In this document: piece after piece, positions 1 through 6,022 of the stretch | Position numbering within the stretch: position 1 is the first letter of the stretch | Layout of the letters: every line of letters starts with the position of its first letter | Origin: Rickettsiaceae bacterium | Lineage (GTDB): Bacteria; Pseudomonadota; Alphaproteobacteria; Rickettsiales; Rickettsiaceae | Length of the DNA stretch: 6,490 bases | Direction: 5' to 3' | Assembly (NCBI GenBank): GCA_028372485.1 | Contig: JAOMYS010000059.1 | Span: forward strand, 1 to 6,490 | Translations under genes and position numbers: made by a program | The notes under the pieces: generated by a model | The model's database searches: none | Told to the model about the DNA's origin: nothing | The model's input: only the letters and a program-made list of their open reading frames with translations

Positions 1-350
1 AAACGCCCGCATAAAATAATTATATTTTTTTTGCAAGCAATGTCCTTAGAAAAATCCTGAGTTAAAGGCATTCCACGGGGGGATGGGTAATATATTTCAG
101 AATCTGGATTCATAATTAGCGCTTTATCTAATGCTTTTCCCAAAACATCTGGGCGCATTATAAGGCCATTACCTCCTCCACACGGGGCATCATCAACATT
201 TTTGTGCTTCGTAATTCCAAAATCCCTAATGTTGATGATATCTAATGACCAGATATTTTTCTCTAATGCTTGCCCTGCAAGAGAATATCCAAGACATCCT
301 GGGAACATTTCCGGAAAGATGGTTAGAACTGTGCTACGAAATTTATGCAT
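1..350 (-). CDS. trmD: tRNA (guanine-37-N1)-methyltransferase TrmD, N-terminal part (cut by window edge)
   Basis: TrmD uses S-adenosylmethionine to methylate G37 next to the anticodon of tRNAs with G36-G37 (Pro, some Leu and Arg), which prevents +1 frameshifting. The 116 visible codons begin MHKFRSTVLTIFPEMFPG and carry the family landmarks. These are IFPEMFPG near residues 11-18, a strongly alphaproteobacterial stretch (GYSLAGQALE, then NIRDFG) at 21-45, KHKNVDDAP at 48-56, the GGGNGLIMRPD loop at 58-68, YPSPRGMPLTQ at 88-98, and the start of the SAM-binding knot (IILCGR) at 111-116. The rest of the knot and the catalytic Asp/Arg region lie beyond base 1. The ATG at 348-350 is the first in frame; a TAA lies four codons upstream and there is no good Shine-Dalgarno sequence. 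In many proteobacteria rimM precedes trmD, but here a tRNA gene sits divergently upstream, so trmD appears to begin its own transcript. The loop normally reads GGGPGM or GGGAGM; here Asn replaces Pro/Ala. Identification is firm. Confidence 0.96.
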   Translation of the reverse strand, partial: MHKFRSTVLTIFPEMFPGCLGYSLAGQALEKNIWSLDIINIRDFGITKHKNVDDAPCGGGNGLIMRPDVLGKALDKALIMNPDSEIYYPSPRGMPLTQDFSKDIACKKNIIILCGR

Positions 351-414
351 TCTTAAATATTATTTCCACACCTATGTACATAACATGTATATTGTATTTT
401 ACAACAAATTTCAG

Positions 415-442
415 TTGATTCAATGATAGTATTGTATATAAT
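415..442 (+). promoter_or_regulatory. Probable sigma70-type promoter of tRNA-Pro
   Basis: A TTGATT box at 415-420 and a perfect TATAAT at 437-442 are separated by 16 bases. Transcription would start near 449, about 9 bases before the mature tRNA 5' end at 458, which fits a short leader removed by RNase P. This is the best promoter-like match in the window. The spacer also has to hold the trmD promoter on the other strand. Confidence 0.7.
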
Positions 443-457
443 CACTCTTAAATAATT

Positions 458-534
<77 letters not shown>

Positions 535-541
535 CACTTCT

Positions 542-565
542 ACATGAACTAGTGGTAGTTCATGT
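542..565 (+). terminator. Perfect 10-bp hairpin after tRNA-Pro, possible transcription end
   Basis: Bases 542-551 (ACATGAACTA) and 556-565 (TAGTTCATGT) are exact reverse complements around a GTGG loop, starting 7 bases after the tRNA CCA. The position suits a tRNA terminator or a 3' processing barrier. No T-run follows (TGTCATCGC instead), so intrinsic termination would be weak. Some transcription could continue into nadD. Confidence 0.4.
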
Positions 566-591
566 TGTCATCGCTGAAGATTCCATATAAT
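565..591 (+). promoter_or_regulatory. Candidate promoter for the nadD-rsfS-antiporter-SH3 cluster
   Basis: TTGTCA at 565-570 (five of six matches to the -35 consensus) is followed after 15 bases by a perfect TATAAT at 586-591. Transcription would start near 598, giving a leader of about 28 bases to the first nadD ATG. The spacer is shorter than ideal, and the -35 box abuts the hairpin after the tRNA, so the two elements may compete. Confidence 0.45.
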
Positions 592-625
592 ATTTCATAT
601 AAGTGTTTCGGATTTACAGATTTAT

Positions 626-1219
626 ATGAAAAAATTGCATAATCTACAATCTCTAAGCTTTATGCGTAATCTTGCTATAAAAGTTGGCATATTTGGAGGG
701 ACTTTTGACCCTGCACATGAGGGGCATCTAAAAATTTCTATATTAGCATTAAAGCAATATGATTTCGATTACATAATTTGGCTTGTGGCAAATCAAAACC
801 CCTTTAAAAAATGCACTGATAGAGATATATTCGCTAGAGCAAAAACTGCTTTGGATGTTGCTAATCATCCACGAATTATAGTTTCTACAGCAGAGTATGA
901 TTTGGAGACATATCATAGTTACGATTCCTTAGAAAAGATAACTCAACGTTTTCCGCTGGTAGAATTTTCTTGGCTGATGGGAATAGACAATCTTTCGCAT
1001 TTTCGTATGTGGCACGGATCTCATGAGATACAAAAATCATGCAAAATAATAGTTTTTGATCGCATAGCTCCCAATAGACTCGTAAATAATCTTTTTTTTA
1101 ATTTTAATGCTTCTGCAGCTATTGATAAAGACACAATAAATAATATAATTGTTAATAGGAGGATTTTATGTGATACTTCCTCCACAAAAGTAAGGCTTAA
1201 TGGTTATTATGACAAGTAA
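626..1219 (+). CDS. nadD: Nicotinate-nucleotide adenylyltransferase NadD
   Basis: NadD transfers AMP from ATP to nicotinic acid mononucleotide, giving the deamido-NAD precursor in the cytoplasm. The 197-residue protein has the nucleotidyltransferase signature GIFGGTFDPAHEGH at residues 21-34 (H31-x-G-H34), an ALKQYDFDYIIWLVANQNPFK stretch at 41-61 split typically for NadD, FSWLMGIDNL at 114-123 with the following MW (128-129), and the C-terminal SSTKVR at 185-190 equivalent to ISSTxIR. The chain stops seven residues after that motif; enterobacterial and Bacillus-type enzymes have about 20 more, but I recall alphaproteobacterial NadDs also ending soon after it. The start is uncertain. The ATG at 626 has no clear ribosome site, and a second ATG at 662 would begin MRNLAIKVGIFGG, a more usual leader length. 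The gene overlaps rsfS by 20 bp, the common nadD-rsfS pairing, so the two are probably translated together. A T8 run lies at 1092-1099. Confidence 0.95.
   Translation: MKKLHNLQSLSFMRNLAIKVGIFGGTFDPAHEGHLKISILALKQYDFDYIIWLVANQNPFKKCTDRDIFARAKTALDVANHPRIIVSTAEYDLETYHSYDSLEKITQRFPLVEFSWLMGIDNLSHFRMWHGSHEIQKSCKIIVFDRIAPNRLVNNLFFNFNASAAIDKDTINNIIVNRRILCDTSSTKVRLNGYYDK
1157..1183 (+). promoter_or_regulatory. Hairpin masking a strong Shine-Dalgarno sequence at the nadD/rsfS junction
   Basis: AGGAGG at 1157-1162 is the strongest ribosome-binding match in the window, but it lies inside nadD (two tandem AGG arginine codons). It is followed at a good distance by ATG (1168-1170) and immediately by TGA (1171-1173). 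GGAGGA (1158-1163) can pair perfectly with TCCTCC (1178-1183), forming a 6-bp stem 17 bases before the rsfS ATG. This could tune rsfS translation or ribosome pausing, or it could be a coincidence of coding sequence. Confidence 0.3.
1192..1195 (+). promoter_or_regulatory. Ribosome-binding site deciding the rsfS start
   Basis: AAGG ends four bases before the ATG at 1200 and 13 bases before the in-frame ATG at 1209, favouring the upstream start. Confidence 0.4.
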
Positions 1220-1556
1220 AGGTGCTAATCAATTAAAGGATTTTATCATAAAACACCTTGCAGAGAAAAAAATGGAAGATATCCAATGCTTGGATGTTAG
1301 AAATAAAACTTCAGTGGCGGATTATATGGTTTTTGCTAGTGGCAAGTCACGAAAAAATATTAAAGCAATAGCAGATTACATCTCTTTAGAATTGAAGCAT
1401 GAGTGGAGATATAATGTTACCCCCGAGGGTGGGCAAGATACTGACTGGATATTAATTGATGCAGGTAGTGTGGTTGTAAATTTACTTCACCCTGATGCTA
1501 GAGAGAAGTTAAACTTAGAAGAATTTTGGAGAGATAAATATGCTCAGGCTGGTTGA
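1200..1556 (+). CDS. rsfS: Ribosome silencing factor RsfS
   Basis: RsfS (Iojap/DUF143 family) binds protein L14 (uL14) of the 50S subunit and blocks joining with 30S, which slows translation when nutrients are scarce. The 118 residues match the family along their whole length. N-terminal helices are followed by DIQCLDVRNKTSVADYMVFASGKS at about 27-50 (family core K/S-S-x-ADYMVIASG), then a helix at 52-66, then TDWILIDAGSVVVNLLHPDAREKLNLEEFW at 81-110, the usual end of the domain. The ATG at 1200 is preferred over the one at 1209 because AAGG at 1192-1195 lies 4 bases before it. It overlaps nadD by 20 bp in another frame, which points to coupled translation. Length is normal for the family. 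Pairing with nadD is widespread in bacteria. Confidence 0.95.
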   Translation: MVIMTSKGANQLKDFIIKHLAEKKMEDIQCLDVRNKTSVADYMVFASGKSRKNIKAIADYISLELKHEWRYNVTPEGGQDTDWILIDAGSVVVNLLHPDAREKLNLEEFWRDKYAQAG

Positions 1557-1600
1557 TGATTACCCGCCCAGATAGGGTCTCACACTTAAGATAAAAAACT

Positions 1601-3328
1601 ATGGACGATATTTTAATAACGGTAATAATATTAATCGCAACTGCAGTATTTGTTGTTGCGATTTTTAAACGTTTACATCTTAGCCCTGTGCTTGGATATC
1701 TTGTTGCTGGTGCATTAATTGGTGATCATGCATTTAAGGTAGTGACCTACGAACAAACAAGTGTCTTGGGCGAAATGGGAGTTGTTTTCCTATTGTTTGC
1801 TATAGGTCTAGAGCTTTCTATAGAAAGACTAAAAGCTATGAGGCGTTATGTTTTCGGTCTCGGCTCAATGCAAGTACTGATAACATCTGTGGTTATTGCA
1901 GGGGCAGTTATGCTGATTATGGGTGATTACAACTCTGCAATTATTATATCTGGAGGTCTAGCACTATCTTCAACTGCTATTGTTATGCAAGTTATTGCCG
2001 AGACAAAAAGTCAGTCAATGCAAGTTGGAAGGGTTGCTCTCGCAATACTCTTATTGCAAGATTTTGTAGTTGTACCATTGCTTGTGATAGTACCGCTTCT
2101 TGGAAACGGAGACTCCGCTGGTTACTTACCTTATTTGCTCGGTGCTACTTTACTTAAGGCCGTGGTTGCATTAGTGGTGATTTTTGTAGCTGGCAGGGTA
2201 TTTTTACGCCCGCTATTTGCTTTTATATCGCAAAATGATAATGAGAGTAGTGAATTACCAATTGCCGTTACTTTATTAGTTGTACTCACAGCATCATGGG
2301 AAACTCAGCATTTTGGATTATCCCTTGCACTTGGTGCTTTTGTCTCAGGAGTTCTTGTTGCTGAAACTGACTTTAGAGGGAAAGCAGAAGAGAGTATTTA
2401 TCCATTTAAAAGTTTATTACTAGGGTTATTTTTCATGAGCGTTGGTATGAAAATTGATGTGATGGAAATGTACGAGCAACTTACTAAGATTATTACATTC
2501 TCTATTGCTTTAATTTTACTGAAATTTGCTATTATCTCAGCATTGTGCATTTTATTCGGCTTTAATAAAGCTGTTGCAGTTCATGCTGGGTTGTTACTCT
2601 CGCAAGGCGGTGAATTTGCATTTATCCTATTTGGACTTGGTAAAGATCATGGAGTTCTAGATGAAGGAATTGCCAACATCTTATTGTTGGTGGTGACATG
2701 CACTATGGCACTTACCCCCCTGCTTGCAGCCATTGGTCAGAAATTTGCAGAAAACATAGAGCGTGGGTTAGGTAGAACTCCCAATCAAATTATAGAGTAT
2801 GGGGCAAGAGATCTTGCCGGACATGTAATTATAGCTGGCTTTGGTAATGTTGGTAAAATCACTGCGAAAGTTTTAGAAGCCGAGGGAATAAACTACATAG
2901 CTGTAGATGCTAATGACGATGTAGTACGTGAGGCAGTAAGTAATGGCTTGCCTGTATTCAAAGGAGATGCATCTCATATAGATACGCTAATAGCACTTGG
3001 CGCAAGTAGAGCAACTAGTGTAGTGCTTACTATAAATAATGAGATTACTATTAAAAAAATTAGCAAGGTCATTGGTTCTAAGTTTGATAATTTAGAATTA
3101 ATTGTTAGAGCAAAGAATTTTAAAAATTCAACTGACCTTTATTCAATGGGTATTGATACGATTATACCTCAAGATTGTGAGCTAGGATTGCAGCTCGGTA
3201 GTGCGGTATTAAAATCTGTTGGTATTGGTGAATATGAAATAAATCGTATTAAGGGACAATTCAGAAATGGAAATTACGTTATAGTAAAACAAGAAGATGC
3301 ACTTGTTGAAGCCGAGGAAGATGAATAA
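1601..3328 (+). CDS. KefB/KefC-type monovalent cation:proton antiporter with RCK (TrkA-N) domain
   Basis: This is an inner-membrane CPA2-family antiporter or K+-efflux protein. Residues 1-380 hold about 12-13 hydrophobic segments with family motifs: LGYLVAGALIG (31-41), FAIGLEL (66-72), LALSSTAIVMQ (120-130), LLQDFVVVPLL (151-161, containing the ion-site Asp154), FGLSLALGAFVSGVLVAE (238-255), LLLGLFFMSVGMKID (272-286) and LLSQGGEFAFILF (332-344). A cytoplasmic RCK domain follows from about 406. It has HVIIAGFGNVGK (408-419, GxGxxG dinucleotide motif), acidic D436 at the end of the second strand, and FKGDAS (453-458), as in E. coli KefC. At 575 residues it is slightly shorter than KefB (601) or KefC (620) and lacks a clear TrkA-C domain. 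No KefF/KefG ancillary oxidoreductase is visible nearby, so glutathione gating cannot be assumed; the choice between KefB, KefC and a Na+/H+ exchanger is open. It starts 44 bases after rsfS with a weak ribosome site, probably in the same transcript. Confidence 0.93.
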   Translation: MDDILITVIILIATAVFVVAIFKRLHLSPVLGYLVAGALIGDHAFKVVTYEQTSVLGEMGVVFLLFAIGLELSIERLKAMRRYVFGLGSMQVLITSVVIAGAVMLIMGDYNSAIIISGGLALSSTAIVMQVIAETKSQSMQVGRVALAILLLQDFVVVPLLVIVPLLGNGDSAGYLPYLLGATLLKAVVALVVIFVAGRVFLRPLFAFISQNDNESSELPIAVTLLVVLTASWETQHFGLSLALGAFVSGVLVAETDFRGKAEESIYPFKSLLLGLFFMSVGMKIDVMEMYEQLTKIITFSIALILLKFAIISALCILFGFNKAVAVHAGLLLSQGGEFAFILFGLGKDHGVLDEGIANILLLVVTCTMALTPLLAAIGQKFAENIERGLGRTPNQIIEYGARDLAGHVIIAGFGNVGKITAKVLEAEGINYIAVDANDDVVREAVSNGLPVFKGDASHIDTLIALGASRATSVVLTINNEITIKKISKVIGSKFDNLELIVRAKNFKNSTDLYSMGIDTIIPQDCELGLQLGSAVLKSVGIGEYEINRIKGQFRNGNYVIVKQEDALVEAEEDE

Positions 3329-3785
3329 GATTCTATTATTTACTCTCATTTTGTTGCTTGGGATTCAGACGACATCTGCTGTTATTGGTAAATTATCCTC
3401 TGTAAAATTTGCATCAATAAAATTTAATGAAGTAAACGTACATACAGGCCCAGCTGGTGACACGCCTGTAGATTGGGTATTTATAAAAAAGGGAGAACCA
3501 GTTGAAGTAGTTGCAGAATATGATCAATGGAGAAAAATCCGTGATATAAAAGGTGAAGGAGGATGGATACGTGCAACCGCATTATCCTTAAAAAAAAGAT
3601 CAGTCATAATAACATCAGAGAATGTAGTGCCATTGCTTGCAAAACCTAAAAATTATGACAAGGTGGTAGCAAAAGTTGAGCCTCAATATAGATGTGAATT
3701 ACGCAAATGCGAGGATGACTCGTGTCAGGTTAGTTGTAATTCATACAAAGGATGGATTAATAAAAAATATCTATGGGGTATCTAG
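3321..3785 (+). CDS. Exported bacterial SH3-domain protein (SH3_4/DUF1058 type)
   Basis: From the ATG at 3321 this is a 154-residue protein with a classic signal peptide: MNK, a hydrophobic core ILLFTLILLLGI, and a likely cut after TSA (residue 20). The mature part has two SH3-like repeats. The first (about 29-90) carries EVNVHTGP, DWVFIKKGEPVEVVAEYDQW, RKIRD and GGWIRATAL, closely matching the alphaproteobacterial SH3_4 pattern. The second (about 95-154) carries VVPLLAKP, VVAKVEP and GWINKKYLWGI. Such proteins are thought to bind cell wall or other periplasmic partners; the exact ligand is unknown. Four cysteines (125, 130, 135, 139) cluster in the second repeat and could form disulfides in the periplasm. 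An upstream ATG at 3297 is in frame but would place eight charged residues before the signal peptide, so 3321 is preferred. The start overlaps the antiporter stop (ATGAATAA), with GAGGAAG directly before it, indicating translational coupling. An A8 run lies at 3590-3597. Confidence 0.88.
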   Translation: MNKILLFTLILLLGIQTTSAVIGKLSSVKFASIKFNEVNVHTGPAGDTPVDWVFIKKGEPVEVVAEYDQWRKIRDIKGEGGWIRATALSLKKRSVIITSENVVPLLAKPKNYDKVVAKVEPQYRCELRKCEDDSCQVSCNSYKGWINKKYLWGI

Positions 3786-3853
3786 TAATATTCCACTGAT
3801 CTTACTTATGTAGACTCATCAACGCTGTATCTCTCAAGCGAATCTATTTGTAT

Positions 3854-3898
3854 AAAATTTGTGCATTTATATGTGACCTATATAATTCCGTAAATTTT
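3854..3898. repeat. AT-rich imperfect inverted repeat
   Basis: AAAATTT (3854-3860) pairs with AAATTTT (3892-3898), and inside it TTATAT (3867-3872) pairs with ATATAA (3880-3885) around a 7-base loop GTGACCT. The arms between the two stems do not pair. It could help end transcription of the upstream cluster, but it lacks GC pairs and a T-run. In DNA this AT-rich, chance symmetry is possible. Confidence 0.3.
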
Positions 3899-3923
3899 GA
3901 ACATTACTATGCACACCACGATC

Positions 3924-3986
3924 TGTCATCCCATAAATCTGAGTACCTAAGGTACGAGAATTATACGGGATCTCTAAACTATAGAG
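3924..3986. repeat. Palindromic element resembling Rickettsiales TGTCATCCC...GGGATCT repeats
   Basis: TGTCATCCCATAA begins at 3925-3926 and the mirror TTAT-AC-GGGATCT ends near 3974. ATCCC (3928-3932) pairs with GGGAT (3967-3971), ATAA (3933-3936) pairs with TTAT (3961-3964) across a 2-base bulge, TCT (3938-3940) pairs with AGA (3957-3959), and GTACC (3943-3947) pairs with GGTAC (3951-3955) around a TAA loop. A second small stem, CTCTA (3972-3976) with TAGAG (3982-3986), follows directly. The overall shape and the edge sequence recall intergenic palindromes of Rickettsia and Wolbachia; this comparison is from memory, and only one copy is present here. Confidence 0.5.
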
Positions 3987-4078
3987 GTTGGCTCTACACT
4001 TGTTATTAAATATCTTTTTATATCTACGTTTATTTCGGCAGAGCTCAACATAAATTCTTTATTGACCGTTATTTATTT

Positions 4079-4109
4079 TTGTAATAGACATATATACGTT
4101 GCTTATAAT
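4079..4109 (+). promoter_or_regulatory. Candidate promoter of the transglutaminase-like gene
   Basis: TTGTAA (4079-4084) lies 19 bases before a perfect TATAAT (4104-4109), with a second TATAAT at 4111-4116. A better -35 box, TTGACC (4062-4067), has only TAGACA at the ideal distance. Any of these would give a short leader to the ATG at 4129. The choice between them is uncertain in such AT-rich DNA. Confidence 0.35.
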
Positions 4110-4128
4110 TTATAATTTCTTTGTTAAT

Positions 4129-6006
4129 ATGTCGTATTTTTCTTCAAAAAAACTTCTTGTCACCTTGTTTTTAATTTTATTGCCACAAATTTCAATAGCT
4201 CGCTTTATCTCTGAGAAAGAAGCAAGTGTTAGGTATGATGTTGTTAACGATGATATTAAAGTGTACAAGGATTTTTCAATAGATTGGACGATTGAAGAGC
4301 AAAAGACTTTGTTAAATGAGTCAGCTAGAGAAGGGATGAATTTGGTGCAGCTGCATTATCAAGAAGATTTTCAGTCTATAAAAGTACTAGAAGCAAAAAC
4401 TATAGATAATGGCGAACATTTAGTAGACTTTAAATTGATAGAGGATAAAACACTTGCTAGTGAGGCATCGGGCTTTAGTGATATCAGGCAAGTATCAATA
4501 CCATTTCAAAATGTGAATGTGGGAAGTAAGATATTTTTAAAATATCTTATGAAAATGAGTAAGCCACAAATAGAGAAACATCTATCAAAAATACTTCGTT
4601 ACGGAGATCATGGTTACCTACAAAACTCTTTAACTACCATCGAATCAGAAATTCCTTTGTTTTTACATAAGAATGATCCTTTTAACGTTTTAAAAATAGA
4701 GAGTCATAAGAAGGAAGGAATTTATTACTACAGAATAGAGTTGATAAAACCATTCACAGCTGAAACTGTCAATGAGCCACGTTATAGCATCTTGCCCGCT
4801 GATTTGCAGACCTATGTTGCTATGTCAACCGATGATTCATGGAAAGATTTTGGAAATAACATGGCAGTAAAATATGAGGCTATATTAGCTAAATCTTCTT
4901 TTTCTGATGAATTCTTATCTGCTATTAAAAAAGCAAAAGAAATTAAAGGGGATGTTGATCGCATCAATTATGTTACGTCTTTCATTCAAGATAAAATAAG
5001 GTATTTGGGAGATTGGAAAACTACTGAAAGGGGGTTTTATCCAAGGGAAATTCAAACAATCATCAAAACACAATATGGGGACTGTAAAGACTTCTCAGCA
5101 ATGACGGTTGCTATGCTAAGGGAACTAGATTTCAAAGCAAACTTTGTGTTAGTAAAGCGTGGAGAAATAGTTGCTAATTATGATTACAAGATACCTGTTT
5201 CATCGGCATTTAATCATGCTATCACATATGTAGAATCTAAGCATGGTAAATCATATTGGATTGATACAACGAATAGAGTAAGTATGGCGCAAGGGGTATT
5301 TCCGGATATTTCAGATCGCTATGCATTGATATTAGATATAAAAAATTCTAGGTATACAAAAATACCTCCTATTAATTACTTGACTAATAAAGTAAGTATA
5401 GAGTCAATATACAATCTAAAGAAAAAAGAAATCCTTAAGGAGTCAAATGTTGTATTTTCAAATGAGTCAGCAAAATTTTTAACTGGTAGTGACTTATTTT
5501 TTCACAAAGATATTACAGAAGATTACTTATATAGTAACTTCACTGAAGAAAATATCTCTAAAAAAGATAGGCTGAATACGGTGATTTCAGATTTGAGTTC
5601 TAGAATTGTTAAAGACATTAATATCTCACTCAAATATATTCTTAAAAATCCTTATGCTAAAACCAACCTAGGAAAGGCTATCACTCTTCAAAGACATGGA
5701 TTCGATTATCCTAGTGATAGCGTGGAAGATACCTATCTCGGATCGCCAGAAACATTTATAAAGAAATATGTTTTTGATCAAGAAGTTAAGAATGCTGATA
5801 TTCTTAATGCTGAAATATCAACTCCTTGGGTTACATTAAAGAGAACGGGATATATTGGAAAAGGGAAAACTATTATTTTGAATGAGTATGTAATCAAGAA
5901 ATCTTACTTAACAAAACAGGATCGTGAATCCAAGGAATATGATTCCTTTAAAGCCAAGGTAAATAGTAATTTCAAAAATCCATTGATAGTATTTCCGGAA
6001 GAATAA
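4129..6006 (+). CDS. Exported DUF3857 / transglutaminase-like (papain-fold) protein
   Basis: From the ATG at 4129 the protein is 625 residues long. A signal peptide (MSYFSSKK then LLVTLFLILLPQ, likely cut after SIA at 24) sends it to the periplasm. A DUF3857-type beta-rich domain spans about 35-230, including FQSIKVLEAKTIDNG (81-95) and FSDIRQVSIPFQNVNVGSKI (116-135). A transglutaminase core follows at about 275-405 with all three catalytic residues: Cys319 in YGDCKDFS, His363 in FNHAITYV and Asp379 in YWIDTTN. The only cysteine in the chain is the catalytic one. The C-terminal 200 residues form a soluble, beta-type extension with no membrane segment. Family members may act as proteases, cross-linkers or amidases on proteins or cell wall; the substrate is unknown. 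A TTG at 4099 could extend the start by ten residues but would spoil the signal peptide. No Shine-Dalgarno sequence precedes either start. It stands alone, with its own likely promoter, and converges on the next gene. Confidence 0.9.
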   Translation: MSYFSSKKLLVTLFLILLPQISIARFISEKEASVRYDVVNDDIKVYKDFSIDWTIEEQKTLLNESAREGMNLVQLHYQEDFQSIKVLEAKTIDNGEHLVDFKLIEDKTLASEASGFSDIRQVSIPFQNVNVGSKIFLKYLMKMSKPQIEKHLSKILRYGDHGYLQNSLTTIESEIPLFLHKNDPFNVLKIESHKKEGIYYYRIELIKPFTAETVNEPRYSILPADLQTYVAMSTDDSWKDFGNNMAVKYEAILAKSSFSDEFLSAIKKAKEIKGDVDRINYVTSFIQDKIRYLGDWKTTERGFYPREIQTIIKTQYGDCKDFSAMTVAMLRELDFKANFVLVKRGEIVANYDYKIPVSSAFNHAITYVESKHGKSYWIDTTNRVSMAQGVFPDISDRYALILDIKNSRYTKIPPINYLTNKVSIESIYNLKKKEILKESNVVFSNESAKFLTGSDLFFHKDITEDYLYSNFTEENISKKDRLNTVISDLSSRIVKDINISLKYILKNPYAKTNLGKAITLQRHGFDYPSDSVEDTYLGSPETFIKKYVFDQEVKNADILNAEISTPWVTLKRTGYIGKGKTIILNEYVIKKSYLTKQDRESKEYDSFKAKVNSNFKNPLIVFPEE

Positions 6007-6022
6007 TATCAATAAATTTGTG

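Larger units (their letters stand above)
3786..4128. other. 343-bp intergenic region without a recognisable gene
   Basis: Short open frames here have no coding character on either strand. It contains an AT-rich imperfect stem (3854-3898), a palindromic element (3924-3986), and AT-rich promoter-like sequence before the next gene. No rho-independent terminator with a T-run is evident after the SH3 gene, and no tRNA-like fold was seen. Confidence 0.7.

Noticed and set aside
202..426. Plus-strand open frame of 74 codons
   Set aside because: Most of it is the antisense of trmD, whose conserved motifs are unambiguous, and the end is AT-rich spacer.
1561..1577. ACCC...GGGT inverted repeat between rsfS and the antiporter as a terminator
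   Set aside because: Only four base pairs, no T-run, and the genes around it look co-transcribed.
3297..3320. Upstream ATG as start of the SH3 protein
   Set aside because: It would put MHLLKPRK before a textbook signal peptide and deepen the overlap with the antiporter gene; the ATG at 3321 fits better.
4099..4128. TTG as start of the transglutaminase-like protein
   Set aside because: The ten added residues are AT-rich spacer and contain part of the likely -10 box; the ATG at 4129 starts a normal signal peptide.
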